Assembly (NCBI RefSeq): GCF_017308015.1
Contig: NZ_JAFKFW010000007.1
Span: 118,844 to 182,843, forward strand
From: Allobosea sp.
Lineage (GTDB): Bacteria; Pseudomonadota; Alphaproteobacteria; Rhizobiales; Beijerinckiaceae
DNA: 64,000 nt
Direction: 5' to 3'
Positions 34,043 through 41,531 of this stretch are shown piece after piece. Both the position numbers and the translations under genes were made by a program. Within the stretch, counting starts at the first letter, position 1. Each line of letters begins with the position of its first letter. The notes below the pieces were generated by a model. The model searched no databases, was not told the origin of the DNA, and saw only the letters and a program-made list of their open reading frames with translations.

Positions 34043-35617
34043 TTACTTGGAGATCCAGACTTCGTCCATGTACTGGTTCAGGCCAATACCGGTATTGACG
34101 AGGTTCTTTACCTTCTTGCGGTTGATCGTGACGTTCTGCATCTCGTAGAGCCAGTTCAGCGCCACGTCGTCGACGAGGATCTTTTGCGCTTCCGCATAGG
34201 CCTTGGTGGCGACATCCTTGCTGACCGCGCTCGCTCCCTCAGCCAGCAGCGCGTCCACCTTCGGGTTCAGGTAGTTCTGGTTGTTGCCGTAGGGCGTGCC
34301 CTTGACGACGTTGCCCGACAGATAGTGGCGGGCCACGCCGAGGGCCGGCTCGCCATATTGATAGGTAAAGTTGAAGGTCATGTCGAAGTCGAAATCCGCG
34401 AGCTTCTGGGACCACCCGCCGGCATCCACGCCCTGAATGTCGATCTTGAAACCGAGCTGCGAGATCTGCTGCTTGATGTACTCGGCCATCCGGTCCCAGG
34501 CCGCGCCATAGGGCAAGGGCATCAGCTTGATGCTGTGGTCAGCCGGGTTGATTCCCGCATCGGCGAGCAGCTTCTTGGCCTTGGCCATATCGAAGGGATA
34601 GGCCGTGACCTCGGGCGTGTAATACAGCGTCGTCGACGCGAACGGACCGGTAGCGGCCTTGCCCAGGCCGAAGAAGATGTTCTTCACGATGAAATCGCGG
34701 TCGATCGCATGCATCAGGGCCTTGCGCACGTTCTTGTCCGAGAACGGCATCTTGCGCTGGTTCAGCTGCATGAAGACGAGCGGGCCATAGACCTCCCAGC
34801 CGCTGGTCGTGCTCTCGACATCCTTCAGCTTGACCAGTCGACGAACCTCGAAACCTTCGACATCGCCGCCGCGCAGCACGTCGACCGTGCCCTTCTCGAA
34901 GGCGACCGCGCGGGAGGCGGCATCCGGGATGATGCGGAAATAGAGCTCGTCGAGATAGGGCTTGCCCGGCTTCCAGTAATCCTCGTTGCGGACGAGGTGG
35001 ATATAGGAGCCGCGCTTCCACTCCTTGAGCTTGAACGGGCCCGTGCCGATCGGCGTCTGGTTGGCGGGATTGGTGCGGTAATCCGTGCCGTCGTAGAGAT
35101 GCTTCGGGATGACCGGGAAGGAACTCAGCTCGAAAGCATAGAGAAACGCCGAGAACGGCTTCTTCAGCTTGAAGACGACCTGGTTCGGGGCGGGTGCGGT
35201 GATGCTCTCGACATAGGTCGCCGCGATCAGGCGCCAGCGCGGATGCGACTCGCGCAGGAATTTGTCGGCCGTAAACACGACATCGTCGGCGCTGAACGGT
35301 TTTCCGTCATGCCATTTGACGTTGTCCTGAAGAGTGAAGGTATAGGTCAGGCCATCCGGCGAAACGGCCCAGGACTTGGCCAGGGACGGCAGCGGCTGCA
35401 GGTCTTTGCCGTAAGTGAGGAGGCTCTGATAGATTTGCCCGCCGACATACAGAGTGGGACCCTGCGTGTTGAGGCCGACCATCAGCATGGGAGGCTCGGG
35501 CTGCGCGATCATATTCAGTATTCCGCCTTTGACCGGCGTTTCCTGAGCGGTTACGCCGCCTGTTGCGGCAAGCACAAGGCCAGCGGCGAGCGCGCCGCGT
35601 CGCGTCAATTGAAACAT
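34043..35617 (-). CDS. ABC transporter substrate-binding protein, family 5
   Basis: A 524-aa periplasmic solute-binding protein with a Sec-type signal (RRGALAAGLVLAATGGVTAQ, cleavage after TAQ) and the extracellular solute-binding family 5 fold: NMIAQPEPPMLMVGLNTQGP, LAKSWAVSPDGLTYTFTLQD-NVKWHDGKPFSADDVVFTAD, TPIGTGPFKLKEWKRG. Family 5 binds peptides, nickel, opines or amines. It is the first gene of the operon, preceded by a strong CCGGAGGAAATCAGC ribosome site and by palindromic operators, so it defines the transport specificity for the catabolic cluster. Confidence 0.95.
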   Translation of the reverse strand: MFQLTRRGALAAGLVLAATGGVTAQETPVKGGILNMIAQPEPPMLMVGLNTQGPTLYVGGQIYQSLLTYGKDLQPLPSLAKSWAVSPDGLTYTFTLQDNVKWHDGKPFSADDVVFTADKFLRESHPRWRLIAATYVESITAPAPNQVVFKLKKPFSAFLYAFELSSFPVIPKHLYDGTDYRTNPANQTPIGTGPFKLKEWKRGSYIHLVRNEDYWKPGKPYLDELYFRIIPDAASRAVAFEKGTVDVLRGGDVEGFEVRRLVKLKDVESTTSGWEVYGPLVFMQLNQRKMPFSDKNVRKALMHAIDRDFIVKNIFFGLGKAATGPFASTTLYYTPEVTAYPFDMAKAKKLLADAGINPADHSIKLMPLPYGAAWDRMAEYIKQQISQLGFKIDIQGVDAGGWSQKLADFDFDMTFNFTYQYGEPALGVARHYLSGNVVKGTPYGNNQNYLNPKVDALLAEGASAVSKDVATKAYAEAQKILVDDVALNWLYEMQNVTINRKKVKNLVNTGIGLNQYMDEVWISK

Positions 35618-35645
35618 GCTGATTTCCTCCGGATTATTTTTTATT

Positions 35646-35665
35646 ATTTGCGATTATTCGCAAAT
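35646..35665. promoter_or_regulatory. Perfect inverted repeat ATTTGCGA-N4-TCGCAAAT
   Basis: Two 8-bp arms around TTAT form a perfect dyad 29-48 bp upstream of the SBP start codon, in an AT-rich leader. The place suits a repressor operator overlapping the promoter. Different in sequence from the GATGCATC sites, so it may bind a second regulator. Confidence 0.5.
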
Positions 35666-35765
35666 TGCTGTTTTCGACTCTAATTTACCTGGCCTTGTCG
35701 TCGACCTCGCGTAAGCTGAAAGCCCCTGCCGGAAGCCTCTCGGCTGCTTGCTTCCAGACGTCGAA

Positions 35766-35796
35766 TTATGATGCATCATATTATGATGCATCATAA
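35766..35796. promoter_or_regulatory. Tandem palindromes TATGATGCATCATA (candidate GntR operators)
   Basis: Two copies of a perfect 14-bp palindrome (35767-35780 and 35782-35795) are spaced 15 bp centre to centre, about 150-180 bp ahead of the SBP start codon. Tandem perfect dyads in a catabolic operon with its own GntR/FCD gene are most simply its operators. The core recurs ahead of the kinase gene. Confidence 0.6.
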
Positions 35797-35963
35797 ACGG
35801 TCAAGAGGCGGCCACATCTTTCGATGGGGAAAGAGCGACCCGCGACGCGCCTTGGAATGCGCCTATCGCGCCATATGCCGCCCGGCGATTAAGCGCGCAG
35901 CCGGGCAGTTGGTGTTCATCTCCACGCGTGAGCATCCGCATTGCAGCGAACGTCGGTCATTGC

Positions 35964-37346
35964 TTACGGGCCTGCGCCCCGGTGCCGGTCCCCTATGGGC
36001 TCCCTGTCGTCTGGCCCGGGCTCTCCCGGAGCGACCGGAACCGATACGGTCGCTCTCAGTCCGCCACCGACATTGTTTTCCAGCGCGACTTTACCGCCAC
36101 CGATATGCGCAAGCGCGGCCTCCGCTATCGCCAAGCCCAGTCCGCTGCCATTTTGGATGTGCCCGCGGCCTCGGTAGAAGCGCTGAGTGACCAGGGACAG
36201 CTCGTCTGGGGGAATGCCGGGCCCCTGGTCTTCGACCGCGATGGTGCGCTGACTTATCCGTCGCCAGCGGACACATCCGCCCTGCGGGCTGTATCCGCAG
36301 GCATTCTCATGCAGATTGCGCAACGCGAGCCGGAGAATGTCGGAAGCCCCGGTGATCGCAAAGGCATCGAGCTCCGGATCGATCTCGACGATGAGATCCT
36401 TTCGCAGGCGCTCGCGATCGATCTCGCGCAGGAGTGGCCCGACCAGGACGCGCCCTGCCGTCGGCTCGGCGAGCCCCGCATCGAGGCGCGCAAGCGCGAG
36501 CAACTGACTCACCAGCCGGCCGGTCCGATCCACGCCGGCGATGATCTGGTCGAGAGCGGAAAGGCGCATGGCAGGCTCCGTCGCCGCCCGAGCGACCTGG
36601 GCCTGGGTGCGGATGCCGGCGAGCGGTGTTCGCAGCTCATGTGCAGCGAAGGCCGTGATCTCGCGCTCGTGCCGCCAGGCGGCTCCGAGCCGCCGGAACA
36701 AGCCGTTCAGCGCGTCGGTGACCGGGCGGATCTCGTCTATCGCTTCGGCGCGCACCGGCGCGAGATCGTCGGGTGCCCGGCCCTTGAGGTCTGCCGCGAT
36801 CTGTTTCAGCGGCCCCAGGCCGCGCCCGATGCTCAGCCAGATCAGTCCGGCAAAGAGTGGCAGAATGAGCAGAATCGGCACGACGAGACCCGAGACGAGA
36901 TCCTGGACGAGCCGCTCGCGCAGCCCGAGCCTGTCGCCGACCAGCACGCGAACGCCTTTCGCCTCATCTTCGATGGCGTAGACACGCCAGGTCTCGCCAT
37001 TGACGACGCTGTCCGAAAATCCTTCCCGCGCCTCGGTCAGCCGTTCTGCCGGAGCCGTGCCGGAGGACGCCACGAGACGTCCGCCCAGCGACCAGATCTG
37101 ACAGGAAAGCTGCCGCGCGTAGCCACCGGCGTTGGCTGACGGCGCCGCCGCAATCGCATCCCCGGTCGCCCCGCCATCGTCCCGGACCAGCGAGGAAACC
37201 ATGCGGGCGGCCTCCTGAAGACGCGTATCGAGAACATGCTCCAGCTCCCGCTTGGTGCCGAGATAGATCCAGATCGTCGCCGCCAGCCAGATCACGCCGG
37301 TGGTGGCCACAAGGATGAGGAACAGTCTGGCACGCAGCGACGTCAC
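35964..37346 (-). CDS. Two-component sensor histidine kinase (QseC/PmrB-like)
   Basis: A 460-aa membrane kinase: an amino-terminal helix (LFLILVATTGVIWLAATIWI), a periplasmic domain of about 120 residues, a second helix near 160-180 (GLVVPILLILPLFAGLIWLS), a HAMP linker, the HisKA box FAAHELRTPLAGIRTQAQ with the phospho-histidine, and an HATPase domain with NLHENACGYSP, DQGPGIP and GSGLGLAIAE. It starts at GTG 37344-37346, overlapping the response regulator stop (GTGA), so the pair is co-translated. The amino-terminal region and motif order resemble QseC/PmrB-type sensors. Confidence 0.93.
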   Translation of the reverse strand: MTSLRARLFLILVATTGVIWLAATIWIYLGTKRELEHVLDTRLQEAARMVSSLVRDDGGATGDAIAAAPSANAGGYARQLSCQIWSLGGRLVASSGTAPAERLTEAREGFSDSVVNGETWRVYAIEDEAKGVRVLVGDRLGLRERLVQDLVSGLVVPILLILPLFAGLIWLSIGRGLGPLKQIAADLKGRAPDDLAPVRAEAIDEIRPVTDALNGLFRRLGAAWRHEREITAFAAHELRTPLAGIRTQAQVARAATEPAMRLSALDQIIAGVDRTGRLVSQLLALARLDAGLAEPTAGRVLVGPLLREIDRERLRKDLIVEIDPELDAFAITGASDILRLALRNLHENACGYSPQGGCVRWRRISQRTIAVEDQGPGIPPDELSLVTQRFYRGRGHIQNGSGLGLAIAEAALAHIGGGKVALENNVGGGLRATVSVPVAPGEPGPDDREPIGDRHRGAGP

Positions 37347-38005
37347 GGCGCGCCCCTCAGGCGATAGCCGACGCCGCGCACGGTCTCGATCCGTTCGCGG
37401 CCGAGCTTCTGGCGCAGATTATGGATATGCACCTCGATCGCGTTGCTCTCCACATCCTCCTGCCAGCCATAGAGGCGCTCTTCCAGTTCGGCGCGTGAGC
37501 GGATCGTGCCGGGTCGTTCGGCGAGCGCGCGCAGGATGGCGAATTCCCGTCGCGTTACGTCGAGTCTGACGCCATCCTGCGCGACCTCGTGGCTCGCGGG
37601 ATCGAGAACGAGCCCGGCCACGGCGATGGTGGCGGCAGCTCTGCCCTCGCCGCGCCGGGCAATCGCGCGCAGACGTGCGGCGAGTTCGTCGAGATCGAAG
37701 GGTTTGCCCAGGTAGTCGTCCGCCCCGCGGTCGAGTCCGGCGATCCGGTCTCGCGTATCGTCGAGAGCCGTAAGCAGAAGAATCGGCCGCCGCTCGCCTT
37801 CCGTCCTCAGGCTGTCGACCAGGTCGAGCCCCGAGCCGTCCGGCAGCATGATGTCGAGTACGATGGCGTCGAAAGAGCCGGCAGCCAGCGCATGCCGGCC
37901 GTCGGCACAGGAACCGACGACCTCCGCGCTGATACCGTGGAGCTTCAGGCCGACGGTGAGCCCGTCGGCCAGGATGGGGTCGTCTTCGACGATCAGAACG
38001 CGCAT
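37343..38005 (-). CDS. OmpR-family response regulator (QseB/PmrA-like)
   Basis: A 220-aa regulator with a receiver domain (MRVLIVEDDPILADGL, acidic pocket EDD, phospho-Asp in DAIVLDIMLPDGSGLD, Lys in YLGKPFDLDEL) and a winged-helix domain (DGVRLDVTRREFAILRALAE, EVHIHNLRQKLGRERIETV-RGVGYRLRG). It overlaps the kinase gene. A direct repeat CTTAAG-N5-CTTAAG at 38038-38054 lies 33 bp upstream of its start, matching the box bound by PmrA/QseB-like regulators, so autoregulation and control of the divergent dsbA-like gene are likely. Confidence 0.95.
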   Translation of the reverse strand: MRVLIVEDDPILADGLTVGLKLHGISAEVVGSCADGRHALAAGSFDAIVLDIMLPDGSGLDLVDSLRTEGERRPILLLTALDDTRDRIAGLDRGADDYLGKPFDLDELAARLRAIARRGEGRAAATIAVAGLVLDPASHEVAQDGVRLDVTRREFAILRALAERPGTIRSRAELEERLYGWQEDVESNAIEVHIHNLRQKLGRERIETVRGVGYRLRGAP

Positions 38006-38037
38006 TTCATTCCCTCGACGCCGATTGTCTTTCGCAG

Positions 38038-38054
38038 CTTAAGGCTGCCTTAAG
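38038..38054. promoter_or_regulatory. Direct repeat CTTAAG-N5-CTTAAG (PmrA/QseB-type box)
   Basis: Two exact CTTAAG hexamers, 11 bp apart start to start, lie in the divergent region between the response regulator gene and the dsbA-like gene. The (T/C)TTAAG-N5-(T/C)TTAAG layout is the recognised PmrA/BasR-like binding pattern. The site could serve both promoters. Confidence 0.65.
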
Positions 38055-38148
38055 CTGGTGGAAGTCGATGCCCGATACCCGCAAGAGACCCGCAGATGCC
38101 GCGCCACCGTCGGCGCTGCGTAGCCGGACATCGAAGAGGCGCAGAACC

Positions 38149-38787
38149 ATGCATCATGACCGCCGCACCGTTCTGGGGGGACTCGCTTTCCTCGCCGCAG
38201 GGCTCCCGAGCCTGGCGTTGGCGCAGGACAGCCAGATCGATACGAATGCCATCCTCAATGATCCCGAGGCGCCCGTCGGCGGTAATCCTGGTGGCGACGT
38301 CACCATCGTCGCCTTCCTCGACTACAACTGCCCGTTCTGCAAGACATCGGCCGCCGAGCTCGCCCGTGTGGTCAAGGAGGACGGCAAGATTCGGCTCGTC
38401 TACAAGGACTGGCCGGTCATCGCCGAAACCTCGGTCTATGCCGCCCAGCTCGCCCTCGCCGCGGCGTACCAGGGCGGCTACCAGAAAGCGCATGATGCGC
38501 TGATGGCGACCAAAGGGAGGCTCACCAGGCAGCAGATCTCGGCAGCGATCAAGGGAGCCGGGCTTGACCTCGCAAGGCTCCAGGCCGACCTCGATAGCCA
38601 CGGCGACAAGATTCTCGCCCTGCTCAAGCGCACCATGGCCCAGGCCGACTCCCTCGGGTTGCAGGGAACGCCAACCTATCTGGTCGGGCCGTTCCGCACC
38701 TCGACGCTGGACTACAAAGGCTTCAAGCAAGTCGTTTCCGACGCCCGCAAGAAACAGGCCGGCGACAAGAAGCAGGCCGGCGAGTAG
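38149..38787 (+). CDS. DsbA-family thiol oxidoreductase, secreted
   Basis: A 212-aa periplasmic thioredoxin-fold protein. The amino terminus carries a signal with twin arginines (HHDRRTVLGGLAFLAAG, cleavage after ALAQ); the catalytic motif is DYNCPFCKTSAAELARVV near residue 63 (CPFC). The fold continues with a helical insertion and the cis-proline loop (LQGTPTYLVG). This resembles DsbA-like proteins of the BdbD/DsbG-like group and may oxidise or isomerise disulfides in envelope proteins. Translation starts at ATG 38149. The L,D-transpeptidase gene follows 12 bp later, so the two form an operon opposite the two-component system. Confidence 0.88.
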   Translation: MHHDRRTVLGGLAFLAAGLPSLALAQDSQIDTNAILNDPEAPVGGNPGGDVTIVAFLDYNCPFCKTSAAELARVVKEDGKIRLVYKDWPVIAETSVYAAQLALAAAYQGGYQKAHDALMATKGRLTRQQISAAIKGAGLDLARLQADLDSHGDKILALLKRTMAQADSLGLQGTPTYLVGPFRTSTLDYKGFKQVVSDARKKQAGDKKQAGE

Positions 38788-38799
38788 GGACGACCGGAA

Positions 38800-39465
38800 A
38801 TGGCTTCATCCGTGTTTCCGCTGCGTGGGCTCGCCGTGGCACTGGCACTTGCCGTGACCGCCGGATGCACCACAATGGCCCAGCGCCCCGAGCCTGCACC
38901 CGCTCCGCGCTTCAGCGCGCTCGACATCGAGCGCTACGGCGAGGTTGATGGCGAGCCTTTTCATGTTCCGGCCGTCTCGCTCGAGGACTTGCGTCCACAC
39001 AATCTGCGCCAGCTCGTCGACTATCGGACGAAGGAAACGCCGGGAACCATCATCGTCGATCCGAAGCACCGGTTCCTCTATCTCGTCCAGGAAGGCGGGA
39101 AGGCCTTGCGCTACGGCGTCGGTGTTGGCCGTGAGGGCCTCGCCTGGTCAGGATCAGCCAATGTCGCGACCAAGCGCGCATGGCCGAACTGGACGCCGAC
39201 ACCCGACATGATCCGGCGCGAGCCCGGAAAATATGCGAAATGGGCAGGCGGGATGAAGGGCGGTGCGGATAACCCGCTCGGTGCTCGGGCGTTGTATCTA
39301 TTCAAGGATGGCCGCGATACGCTTTACCGCATCCACGGCACCAACGAACCCGAGACGATCGGCGAGGCCGTCTCGTCGGGCTGCATCCGCATGATGAACC
39401 AGGACGTGATCGATCTTTATCGCCGCGTCGCTGCAGGCGCGAAAGTCGTGGTCCTGGCAGGTTGA
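38800..39465 (+). CDS. L,D-transpeptidase lipoprotein (YkuD family)
   Basis: A 221-aa secreted protein with a lipobox (AVTAGC, acylated Cys near 23), a linker, and a YkuD catalytic domain. The active-site motif is present: RIHGTNEPETIGEAVSSGCI-RM, with the catalytic Cys in SSGCIRM and the upstream His in IHGT. It cross-links or decorates peptidoglycan (3-3 bonds, or protein anchoring). The gene shares an operon with the DsbA-like protein, which suggests disulfide or redox care of envelope enzymes. Family members in Hyphomicrobiales are numerous. Confidence 0.93.
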   Translation: MASSVFPLRGLAVALALAVTAGCTTMAQRPEPAPAPRFSALDIERYGEVDGEPFHVPAVSLEDLRPHNLRQLVDYRTKETPGTIIVDPKHRFLYLVQEGGKALRYGVGVGREGLAWSGSANVATKRAWPNWTPTPDMIRREPGKYAKWAGGMKGGADNPLGARALYLFKDGRDTLYRIHGTNEPETIGEAVSSGCIRMMNQDVIDLYRRVAAGAKVVVLAG

Positions 39466-39527
39466 TCGCGGGGTGACCGACCGCAACCGCCCTCCGCTTC
39501 TCCCCCGTGCGCATCGAGAAACAGAGG

Positions 39528-39572
39528 CATGGAGCAGTTCCGCGCTTCGAAGAATCGCCGAACTGCTCCATG
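39528..39572. terminator. Long palindrome between convergent genes (repeat-related, copy C)
   Basis: CATGGAGCAGTTC and GAACTGCTCCATG form a perfect 13-bp stem around a 19-base loop. The inner sequence CCGCG-TTCGAAGAA-CGCCG resembles the palindromic part of the repeats at 23004-23042 and 63806-63844. It lies between the L,D-transpeptidase (ends 39465) and the hydrolase (ends 39612) and probably serves as a bidirectional terminator. Confidence 0.65.
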
Positions 39573-39611
39573 AGGCGCCGGGTCGTTCTGGATGACGCAG
39601 GCAGTTTTCAT

Positions 39612-41531
39612 TCAGCCTGCGAGGCTTGTCAGATACGTCAGCGAGGCCAGCGGCACGACCGGAATGACGATCCGGGACGCGCGCGCGCCATCGCAGAACA
39701 CCGTGTTGCGGGCGATCTGCCGCCGACGCCCCTGCCCTTCCGGATCGAACGTATTCGGGTTCACGTCGAATTTCGGGAAGTTCGACGAGGAGATGTCGAG
39801 CCTGATCCGGTGCCCGGCCTTGAACAGCGCCGCCGTCGCGAAGGGCTCGATGGTGATCCGGAACGGAACCTCCGGCTCGATCGGCTCCGGCTTCTCCCAT
39901 GACTTGCGATAGCGGCAGCGGAGGATGCCGTCGGTCAGGTTGAGCGCAAAGCCGGTGGGATAGTCCGCCGAGGGCGGGTGCATGTCGACCAGCTTGGCGG
40001 TGAAATCCGTATCTGGCGCATCGGAGGCGACCCAGAGCTCGACCGTGATCGGCCCGATCACCGCCATATCCTCTTCCAGCGGCCGGCTTTCGAAGGCAAG
40101 CACGTCACGCCGCGCGATCAGGGGCATGCCGGCATCGCGCGAGCCGAAGAAGCGCGGTCCCTCACGCTGGTCGAAGCCGCCGCCCTCGAATATCGGCTGG
40201 CCGCTGGTCAGCGCGCCGCCGATGGTCGGCACCGGATCGGCCGGATCGAAATCATAGGTCAGCGGCGCGGCGTCCGCAGCCGGCGCATCGCGTGAGAGCC
40301 GGCCATTGCCGTGAATGTACCAGGACTGCTGGTCGGTGTCCGGCAGCGGCCATTGCGAAGTCTCGATCCAGCGCCCGCCCTGAACAAGGCGTCCGTCGGC
40401 ATCCTTCTCGCCCGAGCCGCCGCCCATCATGAACAGGCGTAAGGTCGGGTCGGCCTCAAGCCCGTTGGGCTCGTCCCGAAGCCAGCGATCGAACCAGCGC
40501 TTGCGGAAATCGAGCCAGTTCGTGCCAACATTGCCGTCGAAGGGCGCGGCCTCGCCGAAGGAGACGTCGCCGGCGAAGGTCGACTGCCGATTGCCATGCA
40601 GGCCGGCCCCCATGATGACGTTGAGATGCCGGCGGCCTGAAGCGCCGAGGCCCGCGAAATTGTCGAAGGTGGTCTTCACATAGACGTCGTACCAACTCGA
40701 CATCAGCAGGATCGGAATGTCCGGCACCGCGTCGTAGAAGCCCTCCAGCCACAGGCCCGGCCGTTTCCATTCCGGGCCGAACGTGCCGGCGCGCCACTGG
40801 TCGAGCAGATAGGTCTCGTATTCCGGCACCCAGCGCACCGGCGAGCGGCCTTCGCTCCACGGCATCACGCGGAACCAGGCGTGCAGATCCTCAGCCGCGA
40901 GGCCGGCGGCAACGACGGGGTCGGTAAGCGCGTCCGGGCTTTCCTGCGCCCGGTTATAGGCCCAGGTCGCCTGTTTCAGCTCGAAGGCACCGCCCTGGCG
41001 GATGCCGCACTGGAAGGCGTTCGAGAAGCCGCCGGAATCGAGGATCATGCAGGCGAGACCGGGCGGTGTAAGAGAGGCCAGCGCCGCCTGGGTATGGGCG
41101 GCATAGGACAGGCCCATCGTGCCGATCCGGCCATTGCACCAGGGCTGTGCGACGATCCAGGCGCAGGTATCGTAGCCGTCCTCGGCATCGGAGACGTATT
41201 TGACGAACTCGCCTTCCGAGCCATAGCGCCCGCGGCAATCCTGATAGACCACGGCATAGCCGGCCCGGACGAAATGGGCCGCGACACCGGTGCGGGCCAT
41301 CGGCTTGGCCTCGCCGCGGCCGATCTCGGACCGCGAGAGCTCCGCCTTGCCATAGGGCGTGCGCTCCATCACCACGGGAAAGGGACCGGGAAGGGCCTTG
41401 CCATCCCGCGCCGGCAGGTAAACGTCGGTGGCGAGCCGGACGCCGTCGCGCATCGTCACCATGACGTCCTTCAGCGTGACGACATCATCGCCGCTTTCCG
41501 GGGCGGCAGCCTTCATCGATTGGGAGTTCAC
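39612..41531 (-). CDS. CocE/NonD-family hydrolase (X-Pro dipeptidyl-peptidase S15 type)
   Basis: A 639-aa hydrolase of the S15/CocE group. The alpha/beta-hydrolase domain has MVTMRDGVRLATDVYLPARD, the nucleophile elbow GLSYAAHTQAAL (Ser near 145) and the acid/base region MSSWYDVYVKTTFDNF, then the jelly-roll carboxy domain (AELWVASDAP-like, TAKLVDMHPPSADYP, IRLDISSSNFPKFDVN). Such enzymes split X-Pro dipeptides, esters or beta-lactam side chains. It starts at GTG 41531, overlapping the SBP stop (GTGA). As last gene of a peptide-transport operon it is likely an intracellular peptidase or esterase acting on the imported compound. Confidence 0.88.
   Translation of the reverse strand: MNSQSMKAAAPESGDDVVTLKDVMVTMRDGVRLATDVYLPARDGKALPGPFPVVMERTPYGKAELSRSEIGRGEAKPMARTGVAAHFVRAGYAVVYQDCRGRYGSEGEFVKYVSDAEDGYDTCAWIVAQPWCNGRIGTMGLSYAAHTQAALASLTPPGLACMILDSGGFSNAFQCGIRQGGAFELKQATWAYNRAQESPDALTDPVVAAGLAAEDLHAWFRVMPWSEGRSPVRWVPEYETYLLDQWRAGTFGPEWKRPGLWLEGFYDAVPDIPILLMSSWYDVYVKTTFDNFAGLGASGRRHLNVIMGAGLHGNRQSTFAGDVSFGEAAPFDGNVGTNWLDFRKRWFDRWLRDEPNGLEADPTLRLFMMGGGSGEKDADGRLVQGGRWIETSQWPLPDTDQQSWYIHGNGRLSRDAPAADAAPLTYDFDPADPVPTIGGALTSGQPIFEGGGFDQREGPRFFGSRDAGMPLIARRDVLAFESRPLEEDMAVIGPITVELWVASDAPDTDFTAKLVDMHPPSADYPTGFALNLTDGILRCRYRKSWEKPEPIEPEVPFRITIEPFATAALFKAGHRIRLDISSSNFPKFDVNPNTFDPEGQGRRRQIARNTVFCDGARASRIVIPVVPLASLTYLTSLAG

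Larger units (their letters stand above)
35618..35963. promoter_or_regulatory. Upstream control region of the ABC/kinase cluster
   Basis: No gene is seen here. The 80 bp next to the SBP start are unusually AT-rich and include the perfect inverted repeat at 35646-35665; the tandem GATGCATC palindromes lie at 35766-35796. A promoter for the minus-strand operon is expected in the AT-rich part. The outer portion (about 35800-35963) runs to the histidine kinase stop with no further signal recognised. Confidence 0.45.

Noticed and set aside
35768-36190. Plus-strand open frame beginning in the GATGCATC palindromes.
   Set aside because: It starts inside operator-like DNA, has no domain, and overlaps the 3' end of the histidine kinase antisense.
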